From the NCBI GenBank assembly GCA_964621905.1, contig CAZUNG010000010.1:43570-107569 (forward strand): a stretch of 64,000 bases of DNA, read 5' to 3'. Made by a program: the position numbers and the translations under genes. This DNA is from Ruminococcus_G sp964621905. GTDB lineage: Bacteria; Bacillota; Clostridia; Lachnospirales; Lachnospiraceae. Positions 8,332 to 17,234 of this stretch are shown here, piece after piece (position 1 is the first letter of the stretch; each line of letters starts with the position of its first letter). The notes below the pieces were generated by a model, which made no database searches, was not told the origin of the DNA, and saw nothing but the letters and a program-made list of their open reading frames with translations.

Positions 8332-8802
8332 ATGAAGGCAAGAACAATGGGTATGGTAATGGCAGGAGTTGTTGCGGCAGGTCTGCTGACAGGGTGTAGT
8401 ATGGAAAGTGCTGCAAGCAATGAGGAGGTAAGCGGCGTAGTCGGATATCTGTGTTATGACATGAATCAGGATACAGAAGCTTTTGCAGATGGGCTAAAGA
8501 CAAAAGCGGGCAGTCTTGGTTACGACTGCCGAATTGTAAGTCTTGACGGAGATGATACAAAGCTGGTATCAGAGTGCATCGGCATTCTGGATGAAAATGT
8601 AGATGTACTGGTTGTGACACCAGATCAATCTGAAGATGCTAAGCTTGTAGCGGAAGCTGCACATGCAAATGATGTTTCGGTAGTATTGAATGGATTTGGA
8701 AGCAGTGTTGTAGATTATGATAAGCTTGTCTCCACAACAGGAAGTGACGGTGGAAAAGCGGCAGCAGAATGTGCTGCAGAACTGATGACAGACGGAAGAT
8801 AG
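8332..8802 (+). CDS. Half-length substrate-binding lipoprotein (sugar ABC type)
   Basis: This 156-residue protein has a lipoprotein signal (LLTGC, Cys22 the likely lipidated residue). It continues with the N-terminal lobe of a periplasmic-binding-protein (Peripla_BP_4-like) fold. It aligns by eye with the first half of the full-length binding protein at 14654, for example GYLCYDMNQD with AYSCYDLSYE and AAHANDVSVVLNGFGS with AAHAKEIPVIMVDFGS. It stops where the second lobe should begin. Ribosome binding site (GAGGAGG), promoters and terminator are all intact, so it may be a functional short protein rather than plain debris. A truncated relic is the alternative. Substrate unknown. Confidence 0.75.
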   Translation: MKARTMGMVMAGVVAAGLLTGCSMESAASNEEVSGVVGYLCYDMNQDTEAFADGLKTKAGSLGYDCRIVSLDGDDTKLVSECIGILDENVDVLVVTPDQSEDAKLVAEAAHANDVSVVLNGFGSSVVDYDKLVSTTGSDGGKAAAECAAELMTDGR

Positions 8803-8844
8803 TGTCTTTTTGCAGCAGACTTTAACTTTTATATTTTCTCGGTA

Positions 8845-8885
8845 AAAGAGAATACCCGGTTAGCATCCGGTATTCTCTTTTTTTT
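8845..8885 (+). terminator. Rho-independent terminator
   Basis: AAAGAGAATACCCGG (8845-8859) pairs with CCGGTATTCTCTTT (8867-8880) with one bulged C, and the tail is a long T-run. It closes the short lipoprotein transcript. Confidence 0.9.
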
Positions 8886-8917
8886 GTGCAAGAAACGATA
8901 TGGAAAAGCTCATTTAT

Positions 8918-9772
8918 TCAGTGAAGTTCTGCCAGCGAAAGCTGACTTTCCCGGCGAAACTGTCCGGGAGTTCGCTTGTATTTGCGGGAAAATGTCTTAA
9001 TAAAGGATGAGGTGCTTTTAAAACCAACCTCTTCGGCAATCTCATCGATGGAAATCTGAGTTGACAATAAAATGTGGCATGCAGCGGTAAGGCGGGTGTC
9101 GATTACGTATGAATAAGGTGAGATGCCAAGCTGCTGGCGAAAACATGCGCAGAAATAAGGGACGCTCATATGTACGAGTGAACTTAAATATTCAAGTGTG
9201 ACAGCATCCCCGTAATTATTTTGGATGTAAAAGATGGCAGCATCCAAAGCCGAGCGCTTTTGCTGGGCCGGTATGGTCAGCCTGCTGAGCAGTGAGTAGA
9301 TTTCTGCGGAGATTTCCATCTCCGGCATGACATTTTCGGCAGCCAGATTTTTAATCAGGTTTTCAAACTGAAGAGCAAATGCGGAGTCCACAGAAAAAAT
9401 GTGATTTTCGGAGCTGGAAGTAATGTATTCATACAATTGAGACATGCAGCATCCGTTAAAATGCATCCAATAGACTTCGGGTTTGGTGCTGCCGTATGTG
9501 CCGTAAATATGAGGGCGGCGCATATCAACCAGAATTGCCTGCCCCGGAGTCAGGACATAATTGTGATTGGGGACGGTGAGAAACATGCTGCCGCGCTGCA
9601 GCAGCATGAGCAGATATTGCGGATAACTGGAACGGGAACGATAATGCGTAGGAGCGCAAATCGCATATGCGCAGAGTTGCGGGTATAGAAACAGTTTCCG
9701 GGCACTGACAGAAGGGGTATGCGTGTGAAAATATTTTTCCAGCAGTACATCATCTTCGCGGGATTGTCTCAT
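8918..9772 (-). CDS. AraC family transcriptional regulator
   Basis: The 284-residue protein has an N-terminal cupin-type ligand-sensing domain (about residues 20-150). The C-terminal double helix-turn-helix of the AraC/XylS family follows (about 185-275, with AEEVGFKSTSSFIKTFSRKYKRTPGQFRRE near the end). The start at 9772 is chosen because AAGGAGG lies 8 bases upstream. An ATG at 9841 would add a poor 23-residue extension. It is divergent from the URO-D-like/ABC transporter operon, which has a -10 but no good -35, the typical sign of activator dependence. It probably activates that operon in response to the transported compound. Confidence 0.93.
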   Translation of the reverse strand: MRQSREDDVLLEKYFHTHTPSVSARKLFLYPQLCAYAICAPTHYRSRSSYPQYLLMLLQRGSMFLTVPNHNYVLTPGQAILVDMRRPHIYGTYGSTKPEVYWMHFNGCCMSQLYEYITSSSENHIFSVDSAFALQFENLIKNLAAENVMPEMEISAEIYSLLSRLTIPAQQKRSALDAAIFYIQNNYGDAVTLEYLSSLVHMSVPYFCACFRQQLGISPYSYVIDTRLTAACHILLSTQISIDEIAEEVGFKSTSSFIKTFSRKYKRTPGQFRRESQLSLAELH

Positions 9773-9908
9773 AAAAATTGCCTCCTTACTGTGCGGAATC
9801 TTTTTACGTATCATCGATATTTTCATTAACGACAATATCATAAGATTTTGTTATTGGAGCATAAGTATTCACATTGTAAAGTCGAAAAAAGCATGAGAAA
9901 ATATTTCT

Positions 9909-9914
9909 ATAATA
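9909..9914 (+). promoter_or_regulatory. -10 box of an activator-type promoter
   Basis: TATAAT (9909-9914) lies upstream of the transport operon, but the bases at the -35 position (AAAAAG) do not match. This fits a promoter that needs an activator such as the divergent AraC protein. Confidence 0.4.
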
Positions 9915-10011
9915 AATAATAAATTTGCAATAAAAACTGAAAATTAATCTAAAAATCAAAAATAGCAGGAAAATATGGAGATTATTAAGCGACGAGGGAG
10001 GAGTTTTTTAT

Positions 10012-11166
10012 ATGGAGTGTTTAAAAGAACAATATCAACAACAAATTGAAATGTCAAGAAATAAAATGAAAGAAGCATATAATTTTGCTAATGATAAGCC
10101 TTTGAAATATATATGCGATGCCTGCTGGTGGCTGTTTGGCCAGCTGCCGGATCAGATTCCCGGGAATTATTGTCAGGGAGACTTTGAAGGAATGATGCAG
10201 TATCAGATTGGCATGATAAAAAAGCATTTTGAACGTGGCTGGAATGACTGCATGGAACCGGTCTTGTCTCCCTGGTATGGAACCGGAGTCCTTCCATCAG
10301 GATTTGGTCAGAAGGTAGCGTATAAAGAAGGTATGGATCCGGCGGTCGAAATGCGTGATGACATTGATGAAGACTTCGTAATACATATGAAACTACCAGA
10401 TCCGTACAAAGACGGGCAGATGCCGATGGTAATAGAGACGATTGATTATTTTCGTGAACACTGCGATCTTGACATCAACCTCACCGATCTGCAGGGACCG
10501 CTTTCTTCTGCCTTTAATCTGGTTGGATATGAGAATTTCATCTATTGGATGTATGATGAACCGGCCCTTGTGCATGAATTGATGGAAAAAGTGACAGAGG
10601 CGCTGATTGTCTGGATTCGTACACAGAAAAAGCATATCGGTGTGGCTGATGAGGAGCCTTCTTCTATGATGCATATCCGGGGGGTGGATGGTACCGGAGG
10701 GGTATTTATTGCGGATGATGAGGCCATTCTGCTGAGTGCGGACGATTATGCCCAATTTGCAAAGCCGTATAATGAAAAGCTGTTTGAAGCCTTTGGGGGA
10801 GGACAGATCCACTGCTGCGGCAATGTGTCGCACCAGGTGGAAAATTTTCAAAAAACAAAAGGGCTGACGATGTATCACAACATGATTTTGGGAGATTTTG
10901 AACATGCAGCGATCACACAGAAAGGCTTGTCGGATGCAAAAATCCCATATGTGGCAGGAGATTTTAATCCGTCTGACAGCAGTGTGGAGCAGTATTATGA
11001 TTCTCTGATGCAGACGCTTTCACCGGAGGGACTGATTGTTGCATCCTACATAGCTCCCGCTACGTCTCTGATTAATGGAAAATATGAGACGGCCCGCAGA
11101 AATGCCGCAGCAGTAGCAGGGAGGATCAACCGGATCATAGAAGAAAAAATGAAGAAATACTTTTAA
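10012..11166 (+). CDS. Uroporphyrinogen decarboxylase-like (URO-D/MtaA superfamily) protein
   Basis: A 384-residue protein whose C-terminal half reads like the URO-D/cobalamin methyltransferase superfamily. It has HCCG at 267-270 in the place of the zinc-binding HxCG motif of MtaA-type methyltransferases. The later cysteine that completes the zinc site in MtaA is absent from the C-terminal segment. This makes true uroporphyrinogen decarboxylase unlikely, and methylcorrinoid:thiol methyltransfer is not assured either. GGGAGGAG precedes the ATG. It is the first gene of an operon with sugar-type ABC transporter genes, which suggests that it acts on the imported compound. No corrinoid protein or other haem gene is nearby. 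Precise reaction unknown. Confidence 0.75.
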   Translation: MECLKEQYQQQIEMSRNKMKEAYNFANDKPLKYICDACWWLFGQLPDQIPGNYCQGDFEGMMQYQIGMIKKHFERGWNDCMEPVLSPWYGTGVLPSGFGQKVAYKEGMDPAVEMRDDIDEDFVIHMKLPDPYKDGQMPMVIETIDYFREHCDLDINLTDLQGPLSSAFNLVGYENFIYWMYDEPALVHELMEKVTEALIVWIRTQKKHIGVADEEPSSMMHIRGVDGTGGVFIADDEAILLSADDYAQFAKPYNEKLFEAFGGGQIHCCGNVSHQVENFQKTKGLTMYHNMILGDFEHAAITQKGLSDAKIPYVAGDFNPSDSSVEQYYDSLMQTLSPEGLIVASYIAPATSLINGKYETARRNAAAVAGRINRIIEEKMKKYF

Positions 11167-11200
11167 AGCTGCCGCAAGTGGATTGAAGGGAGGAGACATT

Positions 11201-12727
11201 ATGGGGGATTTTCTGGAGATACAAGGAATTTCCAAAAGCTTTTTTGGAGTTTATGCGCTTAAAGATATCAGTTTTTCGATCAAACGAGGCAGTGTCCATG
11301 CCATTATGGGAGAAAACGGTGCGGGAAAAAGTACACTGATGAAAATCTTGGGAGGTGTCTATCTGCCTGACAGCGGAAGAATACTGATTGACGGGGAAGA
11401 AAAAAAGATCAGAACTGTACAGGATGCTGCCAGGGCAGGAATTCGTGTGATTTATCAGGAGTTTAATCTGGTTCCGGAATTGACAGTCGCAGAGAATATC
11501 TATATTGCAGATACACCGAAACGGACAATCTTTGGTTTGGTAGAAAAAGATCTCCGGAGGAAAAAAACTGAAAGATTGCTGGAGATGCTGCGGATTGAAG
11601 TGGATGCAAATGCACTTGTGAAAGATTTATCGGTATCTCAAAAACAGATGGTAGAAATCGCCAAGGCATTGTCACAGGACAGTGAAATTATCATCATGGA
11701 TGAACCGACAGCAGCGCTGAATGACGAAGAAGTAGAGCGTCTGGAGGAGATGATTCGCCTGTTGAAAGGCCAGGGCAAAACAATCCTGTATATTTCACAT
11801 CGTCTCAGGGAAGTGTTTGATGTTTCAGATACGGTTACGGTTCTCAGAGATGGAAAGTATGTGGCGACGAAGCCTACAGACATGCTTACGGAACAGTCGA
11901 TCATCCGGCTGATGGTAGGGCATGAGATAGATGCCGGACAATGTGCTGACAGAACGCTCAGCAATGAAACGGTGTTAGCTGTCAAGAATTTCAGTAAGAG
12001 GAATACATTTGAAAATGTTACGTTTGAACTGCACAGAGGAGAAATTTTAGGAATTGCAGGTCTCATGGGATGCAAAAGGGAGGAGATGCTCTCTGCGCTT
12101 TATGGGCTGATCCGGGCTGACGAAGGTGAAATTTACATTGACGGAACGAAGACGGTTATTCATTCCGTGAAAGACGCACTGAAAAATGGGATTTGTTTCC
12201 TCACTGACGACAGAAAAGATGCCGGGATCTTGCCACTGATGAGCGTGGAAGAAAATCTTACCATTATGTCGATACGTAATCTGAAGAAAAAACTAAAATT
12301 CTATATCAGTGAACGTGATGAACATAAGCAGCTGGATGAGATGACCCGAAGTATGTCAATTAAATATGCGGATGCAAAGCAGAAAATAGCATATCTGAGT
12401 GGAGGAAACCAACAGAAAGTTCTTCTGGGAAGAAACTTACTGCTGCACAACAAAATTTTTATCATGCTGGAACCGACCCGCGGTATCGATGTAGGAGCAA
12501 AAGAAGAAATATACAGACTGCTGCGTCAGCTGGCGGATCAGGGAATGGGCATTCTTGCAGTGTTTTCTGATATGAATGAGCTGATCAAAGTCTGTGACCG
12601 AACCCTTGTGTTCTGGCAGGGAAAAATTACGGGAGATCTCAGGCGCAGCGAATTTGATAAGGAAAGGATTCTTTTCTGTGCAACCGGGAAAGGGGGAGGG
12701 GAGGATGATGAAATTGAAAAAGAATAG
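11201..12727 (+). CDS. Sugar ABC transporter ATP-binding protein (two ABC domains)
   Basis: A 508-residue RbsA/MglA-type ATPase with duplicated nucleotide-binding domains. Domain 1 has Walker A GENGAGKST (residues 37-45), signature LSVSQKQ and Walker B IIIMDEPTAALN. Domain 2 has the degenerate Walker A usual in this family (GLMGCKREE), LSGGNQQK, and a Walker B with LEPTRGID. The start at 11201 is favoured by GGGAGGAG just upstream, and an in-frame ATG at 11183 lacks one. It overlaps the next permease gene by 23 bases. With the two permeases and the lipoprotein it should form a complete importer for a ribose/galactoside/inositol-like substrate. Confidence 0.95.
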   Translation: MGDFLEIQGISKSFFGVYALKDISFSIKRGSVHAIMGENGAGKSTLMKILGGVYLPDSGRILIDGEEKKIRTVQDAARAGIRVIYQEFNLVPELTVAENIYIADTPKRTIFGLVEKDLRRKKTERLLEMLRIEVDANALVKDLSVSQKQMVEIAKALSQDSEIIIMDEPTAALNDEEVERLEEMIRLLKGQGKTILYISHRLREVFDVSDTVTVLRDGKYVATKPTDMLTEQSIIRLMVGHEIDAGQCADRTLSNETVLAVKNFSKRNTFENVTFELHRGEILGIAGLMGCKREEMLSALYGLIRADEGEIYIDGTKTVIHSVKDALKNGICFLTDDRKDAGILPLMSVEENLTIMSIRNLKKKLKFYISERDEHKQLDEMTRSMSIKYADAKQKIAYLSGGNQQKVLLGRNLLLHNKIFIMLEPTRGIDVGAKEEIYRLLRQLADQGMGILAVFSDMNELIKVCDRTLVFWQGKITGDLRRSEFDKERILFCATGKGGGEDDEIEKE

Positions 12728-13661
12728 CGATACGCTGGGGCTTTTATTGGTGATGATCGTACTGTTCCTTGTGTTTGCTTTTCTGCAGCCCAATATGCTG
12801 ACATTGTTCAATATAAAGAGCATTCTTGTGCAGGTTAGTATCACTGCGATTGCGGCTGCTGGTATGACATTTGCAATGACTGCCGGAGTATTTGATTTGT
12901 CCATTGGTTCAATCCAGGCCCTGCTGAGCGTAGTGCTTGCTCAGATTGGTTTAAGGTTTGGTTTGACAGCAGGGATTCTGGCAGCATTTATGGTCGCTTT
13001 GCTCTGCGGGCTGCTGAACGGATTGATTGTGGTCAGGCTGAAAATTCAGGCTTTCGCTGCAACATTGGTCACAATGATCATAATCCGTGGAATTGCAATC
13101 CTGATGGCGGAAGGAAAAGAAATCCCCATTTATAATATGAGCGATATTAAATTTTTTTCTTCCGGAAAACTGTTTGGTATACCGGTACCAATCATCATCA
13201 TGACTGCCGTCTATATCTTATCGTTTCTTTTGTATGAACAGACGGAATTCGGGATGAGAATGCGCAGTGTGGGATCTAACCCGAGGGCTTCAGCGGTATC
13301 TGGAATCAAAACAGAAAAATATCTGATGTTATCGTTTGTCTGTACGGCGGTTATGACGGTACTCTCGACGATCATCATGACATCGCAGGTAATGTTCGGA
13401 AAGGGGACAATCGGTGAAGACTTTGCCATGGATGTGATCACAACGGTAGTGCTCGGCGGGACTGTTTTGACAGGAGGGAAGGGAAATCTGTCAGGTACTT
13501 TGGCAGCTGCAATTTTAATTGCGGTGATAAAAAACGGACTGAACATTACCGGTGTTAACAGCTATTATCAACAGATGGTTATAGGGGCAGTATTCATACT
13601 GGCGCTTATCATGAATAACGTGAAGGTGCTGCGTGCGAACGGACAAAAAACAAGGGGGTGA
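12705..13661 (+). CDS. Sugar ABC transporter permease (RbsC family), first
   Basis: The 318-residue membrane protein has eight or more hydrophobic segments and the RbsC-type conserved stretches (TAGVFDLSIGSIQALLS, GLLNGLIVVRL, VVLGGTVLTGGKGNLSGTL). The ATG at 12705 (or 12708) follows GGGAGGGGAGG and lies inside the end of the ATPase gene, a sign of translational coupling. It pairs with the next permease, presumably as a heterodimer. Confidence 0.94.
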   Translation: MMKLKKNSDTLGLLLVMIVLFLVFAFLQPNMLTLFNIKSILVQVSITAIAAAGMTFAMTAGVFDLSIGSIQALLSVVLAQIGLRFGLTAGILAAFMVALLCGLLNGLIVVRLKIQAFAATLVTMIIIRGIAILMAEGKEIPIYNMSDIKFFSSGKLFGIPVPIIIMTAVYILSFLLYEQTEFGMRMRSVGSNPRASAVSGIKTEKYLMLSFVCTAVMTVLSTIIMTSQVMFGKGTIGEDFAMDVITTVVLGGTVLTGGKGNLSGTLAAAILIAVIKNGLNITGVNSYYQQMVIGAVFILALIMNNVKVLRANGQKTRG

Positions 13662-13666
13662 TGGAT

Positions 13667-14623
13667 ATGCCGGGAATAAAAAAAGTTGACTGGGGCAGGC
13701 ATGTGATTTTGTACCTTCTGTTGATCTTCTGGGCAGTCATGATGGCAACGAATCCAAATTTCCGCAATGTTGATAATGTGCTGAACATCTTGCGGGAAGC
13801 TGCATTTACGGGGATTGCGGCAGTTGGAATGACCTTCTGCATTATTATGGGGGATTTTGATCTCTCTGTAGGATCAATGCTTGCGCTTCTGGCGGTCGTA
13901 TGTGTGAAAGGACTTGGCGGTGTCAATCTATGGGCGATGTTCGCGCTGATCATTTTGCTGGGCATCGTATGCGGAGCGCTGAATGGATTTATTATCGCAT
14001 ATCTTGGGATTCCTGCATTTATTGTAACGCTTGGTACGTTCTATATTTTTCGGGCGGCGGCCTACATCATTACGGATGGCAAAACAGCAGTATATGCTGA
14101 CAGCTTCTTCATGAATATCGGCAACGGGAGTGTTTTGGGGATTCCGATACCATTTTTGATATTTGTGCTTTTGGCGGTGGCTGCTTCGATTGTGCTCAGA
14201 AGAAGTGTTTACGGGCGCAGCGTTAAGGCGATGGGAAACTCCGTCCGGTCATGTGAGATCAGTGGAATTAATATCCGGTGGATCAAAATGAGCGTATTTG
14301 TACTGCTTGGAGCATTTACCGCCGTATCTGCAATCCTTACAGCGTCAAGACAGGCATCTGCAGGACCGGGAATTGCTGCGAATTTTCATTTCGATGCGAT
14401 TACCATGGTGGTGCTGGGCGGGACCAGCCTGCAGGGAGGTGAGGGGAGTATCCTGAATACAGTGGCTGCGGCGATTTTTTATACCAGTCTGAGTAACTGT
14501 ATGAACCTGTACCATATCGATGCGCAGTGGCAGCGGATCTTTATGGGTGTGATCCTGTTGCTGGCGTTCTCGATGGACGTCATAAAACAGTTTTTTGGAA
14601 ATGTACAAAAAAGCACAGTATGA
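13667..14623 (+). CDS. Sugar ABC transporter permease (RbsC family), second
   Basis: A second RbsC-like permease of 318 residues with the same hallmarks (MGDFDLSVGSMLALL, GALNGFIIAYLGIPAFIVTLG, VVLGGTSLQGGEGS). Starts at GTG 13658, ATG 13661 or ATG 13667 are all possible. The last has the best spacing (8 bases) from GGGGG at 13654-13658. The first two candidates overlap the upstream stop. Having two different permeases matches the heterodimeric versions of this transporter class. Confidence 0.93.
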   Translation: MPGIKKVDWGRHVILYLLLIFWAVMMATNPNFRNVDNVLNILREAAFTGIAAVGMTFCIIMGDFDLSVGSMLALLAVVCVKGLGGVNLWAMFALIILLGIVCGALNGFIIAYLGIPAFIVTLGTFYIFRAAAYIITDGKTAVYADSFFMNIGNGSVLGIPIPFLIFVLLAVAASIVLRRSVYGRSVKAMGNSVRSCEISGINIRWIKMSVFVLLGAFTAVSAILTASRQASAGPGIAANFHFDAITMVVLGGTSLQGGEGSILNTVAAAIFYTSLSNCMNLYHIDAQWQRIFMGVILLLAFSMDVIKQFFGNVQKSTV

Positions 14624-14653
14624 AATCATGATAGAATGAAGGAGGAACTACTT

Positions 14654-15655
14654 ATGAAACTGAGAAAAATTCTGGCAACCGCTGCAGCAGTATGTATGAC
14701 AGCAAGTTTTATCGCGTGCGGAACACCACAGGATAATACAGAGAAGGAAGGGAAAGTGAAGACGAGCAGCAGCGCGGCGGATGAGAAAGGGACAATCGCA
14801 TATTCCTGCTATGACTTGAGCTATGAGTATTATATTACGCTTGCAAAAGGAGTCAGGGAAGCGGCAGAGGAAGCCGGTTATCAGTATATTGAACATGATG
14901 AACAGAGTGATGAGGCGACCATGATTTCAGGATGTATGGATCTGATCAATCAGGGAATCGATGCGTTGATCCTGACTGCCTATAAACCGGAAGCGGCGAC
15001 TGCCATTGTGGATGCCGCACATGCAAAAGAAATCCCGGTGATTATGGTGGATTTTGGCAGCGATGAACTGGACTACGATGCCCTCGTGGAATCGGATAAC
15101 GTAAAGGGGGGAAGAATGGCAGCTGAATACGCTCTGGAACTTCTCCAGGACGGCAGCGGGTCACAAAAAGCAGGCATTATCACCAACGATCCATCGGCAG
15201 GTTCCTACGTCAGGAGGGATGGATTTTATGATGCGATGACTGAGGCCGGATACGAGGTGGTATCGGAACTGAATGCTCACAGCAATGCGGATGAAGCATA
15301 TTCCTGTATGCAGAATATGCTGACATCAAATCCTGATCTTGAGGTTGTATTCTGTCTGAATGATTCTATGGCGATCGCCGCGGCACAGGCGGTTGCGGAT
15401 GCGGGTATGAAGCCGGGGCAGGATGTGGTAATTCTTGGGTTTAACGCTGATGAGGCGGTGTTTGAACCGATACAGTCCGGTGAAGTTGCCTGTACCATTA
15501 TGCAGAAACCATATGAGATGGGGAAAATGGGAGTCGAGTGTTTTCTGAATATGCAGTCGGGAAAAGAAATGAAATACGATGATCCCGAGAAGAAAATCAT
15601 ATGGGCGCCGCTCGAGGTCATCAGTAAAGAAAATGTTGCAGAATATATTGGATAA
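14654..15655 (+). CDS. Sugar ABC transporter substrate-binding lipoprotein
   Basis: A 333-residue binding protein with a lipoprotein signal (FIAC at residues 19-22) and a Ser/Thr/Lys-rich linker. A complete two-lobe Peripla_BP_4-like fold follows, with a hinge region around TNDPSAGSYVRRDGF. It would capture the substrate outside the membrane for the ATPase and permeases encoded upstream. The start at 14654 has AGGAGG 8 bases before it. The shorter paralogue at 8332 matches its first lobe. The ligand cannot be named from sequence. RbsB/inositol-type binding is the nearest class. Confidence 0.94.
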   Translation: MKLRKILATAAAVCMTASFIACGTPQDNTEKEGKVKTSSSAADEKGTIAYSCYDLSYEYYITLAKGVREAAEEAGYQYIEHDEQSDEATMISGCMDLINQGIDALILTAYKPEAATAIVDAAHAKEIPVIMVDFGSDELDYDALVESDNVKGGRMAAEYALELLQDGSGSQKAGIITNDPSAGSYVRRDGFYDAMTEAGYEVVSELNAHSNADEAYSCMQNMLTSNPDLEVVFCLNDSMAIAAAQAVADAGMKPGQDVVILGFNADEAVFEPIQSGEVACTIMQKPYEMGKMGVECFLNMQSGKEMKYDDPEKKIIWAPLEVISKENVAEYIG

Positions 15656-15720
15656 CGCACACTGTGAATGCTGCTCTATGAGAAGAAAGTCAAAAGTTGC
15701 GACATAAATCACTTGCAAAT

Positions 15721-15790
15721 AACCACCACTTATTATAATGTATAAGAGTCAAAAGTTTTTGACGGAATACAAGTAAAGTGGTGGTTTTTT
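15721..15790 (+). promoter_or_regulatory. Inverted repeat covering the folC ribosome binding site
   Basis: AACCACCACTT (15721-15731) is complementary to AAGTGGTGGTT (15776-15786), which contains the ribosome binding site of folC and is followed by a T-run. GTCAAAAGT direct and inverted copies lie between and upstream (15688-15698, 15747-15763). It could be a long-loop terminator for the transport operon, an RBS-sequestering leader, or both. A TATAAT (15734-15739) lies inside the loop. Confidence 0.45.
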
Positions 15791-17081
15791 GAATTATACA
15801 GAAGCAGTTACTTATATAGAACAGATTCCGCGATTTGCGATTAAAGAACCGCTTGCTCATGCAAAAGAACTTCTTCGCCGTGTGGGTGATCCGCAGAATG
15901 ATATGAAGGTGATTCATGTGGCGGGGACAAATGGGAAAGGCAGCGTATGCGCATATCTGGCATCGATGCTGCAGGAGGGCGGATATTCCTGCGGCTTGTT
16001 TACGTCTCCTCACCTGGTGAGTATGAATGAACGATTTCGTGTGAACGGCGAAATGATGGATGATGCTTCCTTTGTTCGTCTGTTTGGAAAAGTGAAACAG
16101 GTAATCGACGAATTTGCGGCAGAGGGCAGAGAGCATCCAAGCTATTTTGAAATTCTCTTTGTAGTGGGAATGCTCTATTTTAAAGAAAAACAGGTGGAGT
16201 ATGCAGTGCTGGAGACGGGACTCGGAGGCAGGCTTGATGCGACAAACACAGTATCGCGGCCGCTTGCGTGCATTATCACATCTGTCAGCCTGGACCATAC
16301 AGAATATCTGGGGGATACGGTGGATAAGATTGCTGCTGAAAAAGCAGGCATTATCAAACCTGGAGTTCCTGTCATATTCGACGGAAGTAACCCGGCTGCG
16401 GCAGAGGTGATACAGAAACGTGCCAGGGAACTGGGAAGTCCGGCATATCGGCTGGAAGGATCCATGTATGAAATGGTCAGCAACACTCCGGGCGGAATCA
16501 GATTTCTCTTTGCTGGAAAGGACGAGCTGTCAATTCCGTATGTGGCGGCTTATCAGATGATGAATGCATCGCTGGCCTATTTTACGATGAAAGTTCTAAA
16601 AGATGTACACGAAATTGAAGATGAGACGCTCAGGAGTGGAATTGCCAAAACGAAATGGGAAGGGCGGATGGAGACGATACTCCCGCGGGTGATTGTGGAC
16701 GGCGCCCATAATGAAGACGGTATCCGCAGGTTTGTGGAGACAGCGGTTCATTTTAAGCGGGATTATAAGATTACGATCCTGTTTTCTGCAGTTGCAGACA
16801 AGCGGTACCGGAGTATGATCGCGAAGATCAGCAGTCAGATTCAGCCGGACGCTGTTGTTGCCGCGCAGATTGAAGGGGACCGTATCGTGCCGGCACAGGA
16901 ACTGGCAGAAGAGTTTTTGAAGAATGGGTGCCGGCAGGTATATGTACAGCCGGATATTGAGAAGGCATTTGAACAGGCACAGATCCTGCGGGGGGACGGG
17001 CTTCTGTTCTGCGTGGGATCCCTGTACCTGGTGGGCGAGGTCAAGAAATGTCTAAGGAGACACAAACATGATAAATTATGA
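15789..17081 (+). CDS. folC: Folylpolyglutamate synthase / dihydrofolate synthase
   Basis: A Mur-ligase-like enzyme of 430 residues that adds glutamate to dihydropteroate and folates with ATP. The P-loop GTNGKGS is at residues 46-52, followed by LFTSPHLVSMNERFRVNGE, the family hallmark. SLDHTEYLG and VDGAHNEDG further on match the central and C-terminal domains. The start codon is TTG at 15789, preceded by AGTGGTGG. No ATG is available in a better position. The 3' end overlaps the next small ORF by 14 bases. Confidence 0.96.
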   Translation: MNYTEAVTYIEQIPRFAIKEPLAHAKELLRRVGDPQNDMKVIHVAGTNGKGSVCAYLASMLQEGGYSCGLFTSPHLVSMNERFRVNGEMMDDASFVRLFGKVKQVIDEFAAEGREHPSYFEILFVVGMLYFKEKQVEYAVLETGLGGRLDATNTVSRPLACIITSVSLDHTEYLGDTVDKIAAEKAGIIKPGVPVIFDGSNPAAAEVIQKRARELGSPAYRLEGSMYEMVSNTPGGIRFLFAGKDELSIPYVAAYQMMNASLAYFTMKVLKDVHEIEDETLRSGIAKTKWEGRMETILPRVIVDGAHNEDGIRRFVETAVHFKRDYKITILFSAVADKRYRSMIAKISSQIQPDAVVAAQIEGDRIVPAQELAEEFLKNGCRQVYVQPDIEKAFEQAQILRGDGLLFCVGSLYLVGEVKKCLRRHKHDKL

Positions 17082-17223
17082 AGAAGAACTGAAAAAATTC
17101 AAACCGAGTTTGGATGTGGATGAAGTGGAGAGTGCCGTATACAGCAGGGATCTGACAGATGTCATTGATATTCTGAAAGAAATGCTGGATGCGGGCGGAC
17201 AGACGAAAACGAAGAAAGAGTGA
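17068..17223 (+). CDS. Small acidic protein, function unknown
   Basis: A 51-residue ORF with ATG at 17068 and AAGGAG 8 bases upstream. It overlaps the end of folC by 14 bases and ends 12 bases before the next gene. The sequence is highly charged and acidic, with a predicted helical C-terminal half (DLTDVIDILKEMLDAGG) and a Lys-rich tail. I do not recognise a family. The overlap, ribosome binding site and coding-type codon use make it a likely real gene in the folC operon. Confidence 0.7.
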   Translation: MINYEEELKKFKPSLDVDEVESAVYSRDLTDVIDILKEMLDAGGQTKTKKE

Positions 17224-17234
17224 GAGGAATACAG

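Noticed and set aside
10012..11166. Uroporphyrinogen decarboxylase hemE
   Set aside because: The protein lacks haem pathway neighbours, carries an HCCG metal-type motif and leads a sugar transporter operon, so a housekeeping HemE role is unlikely.
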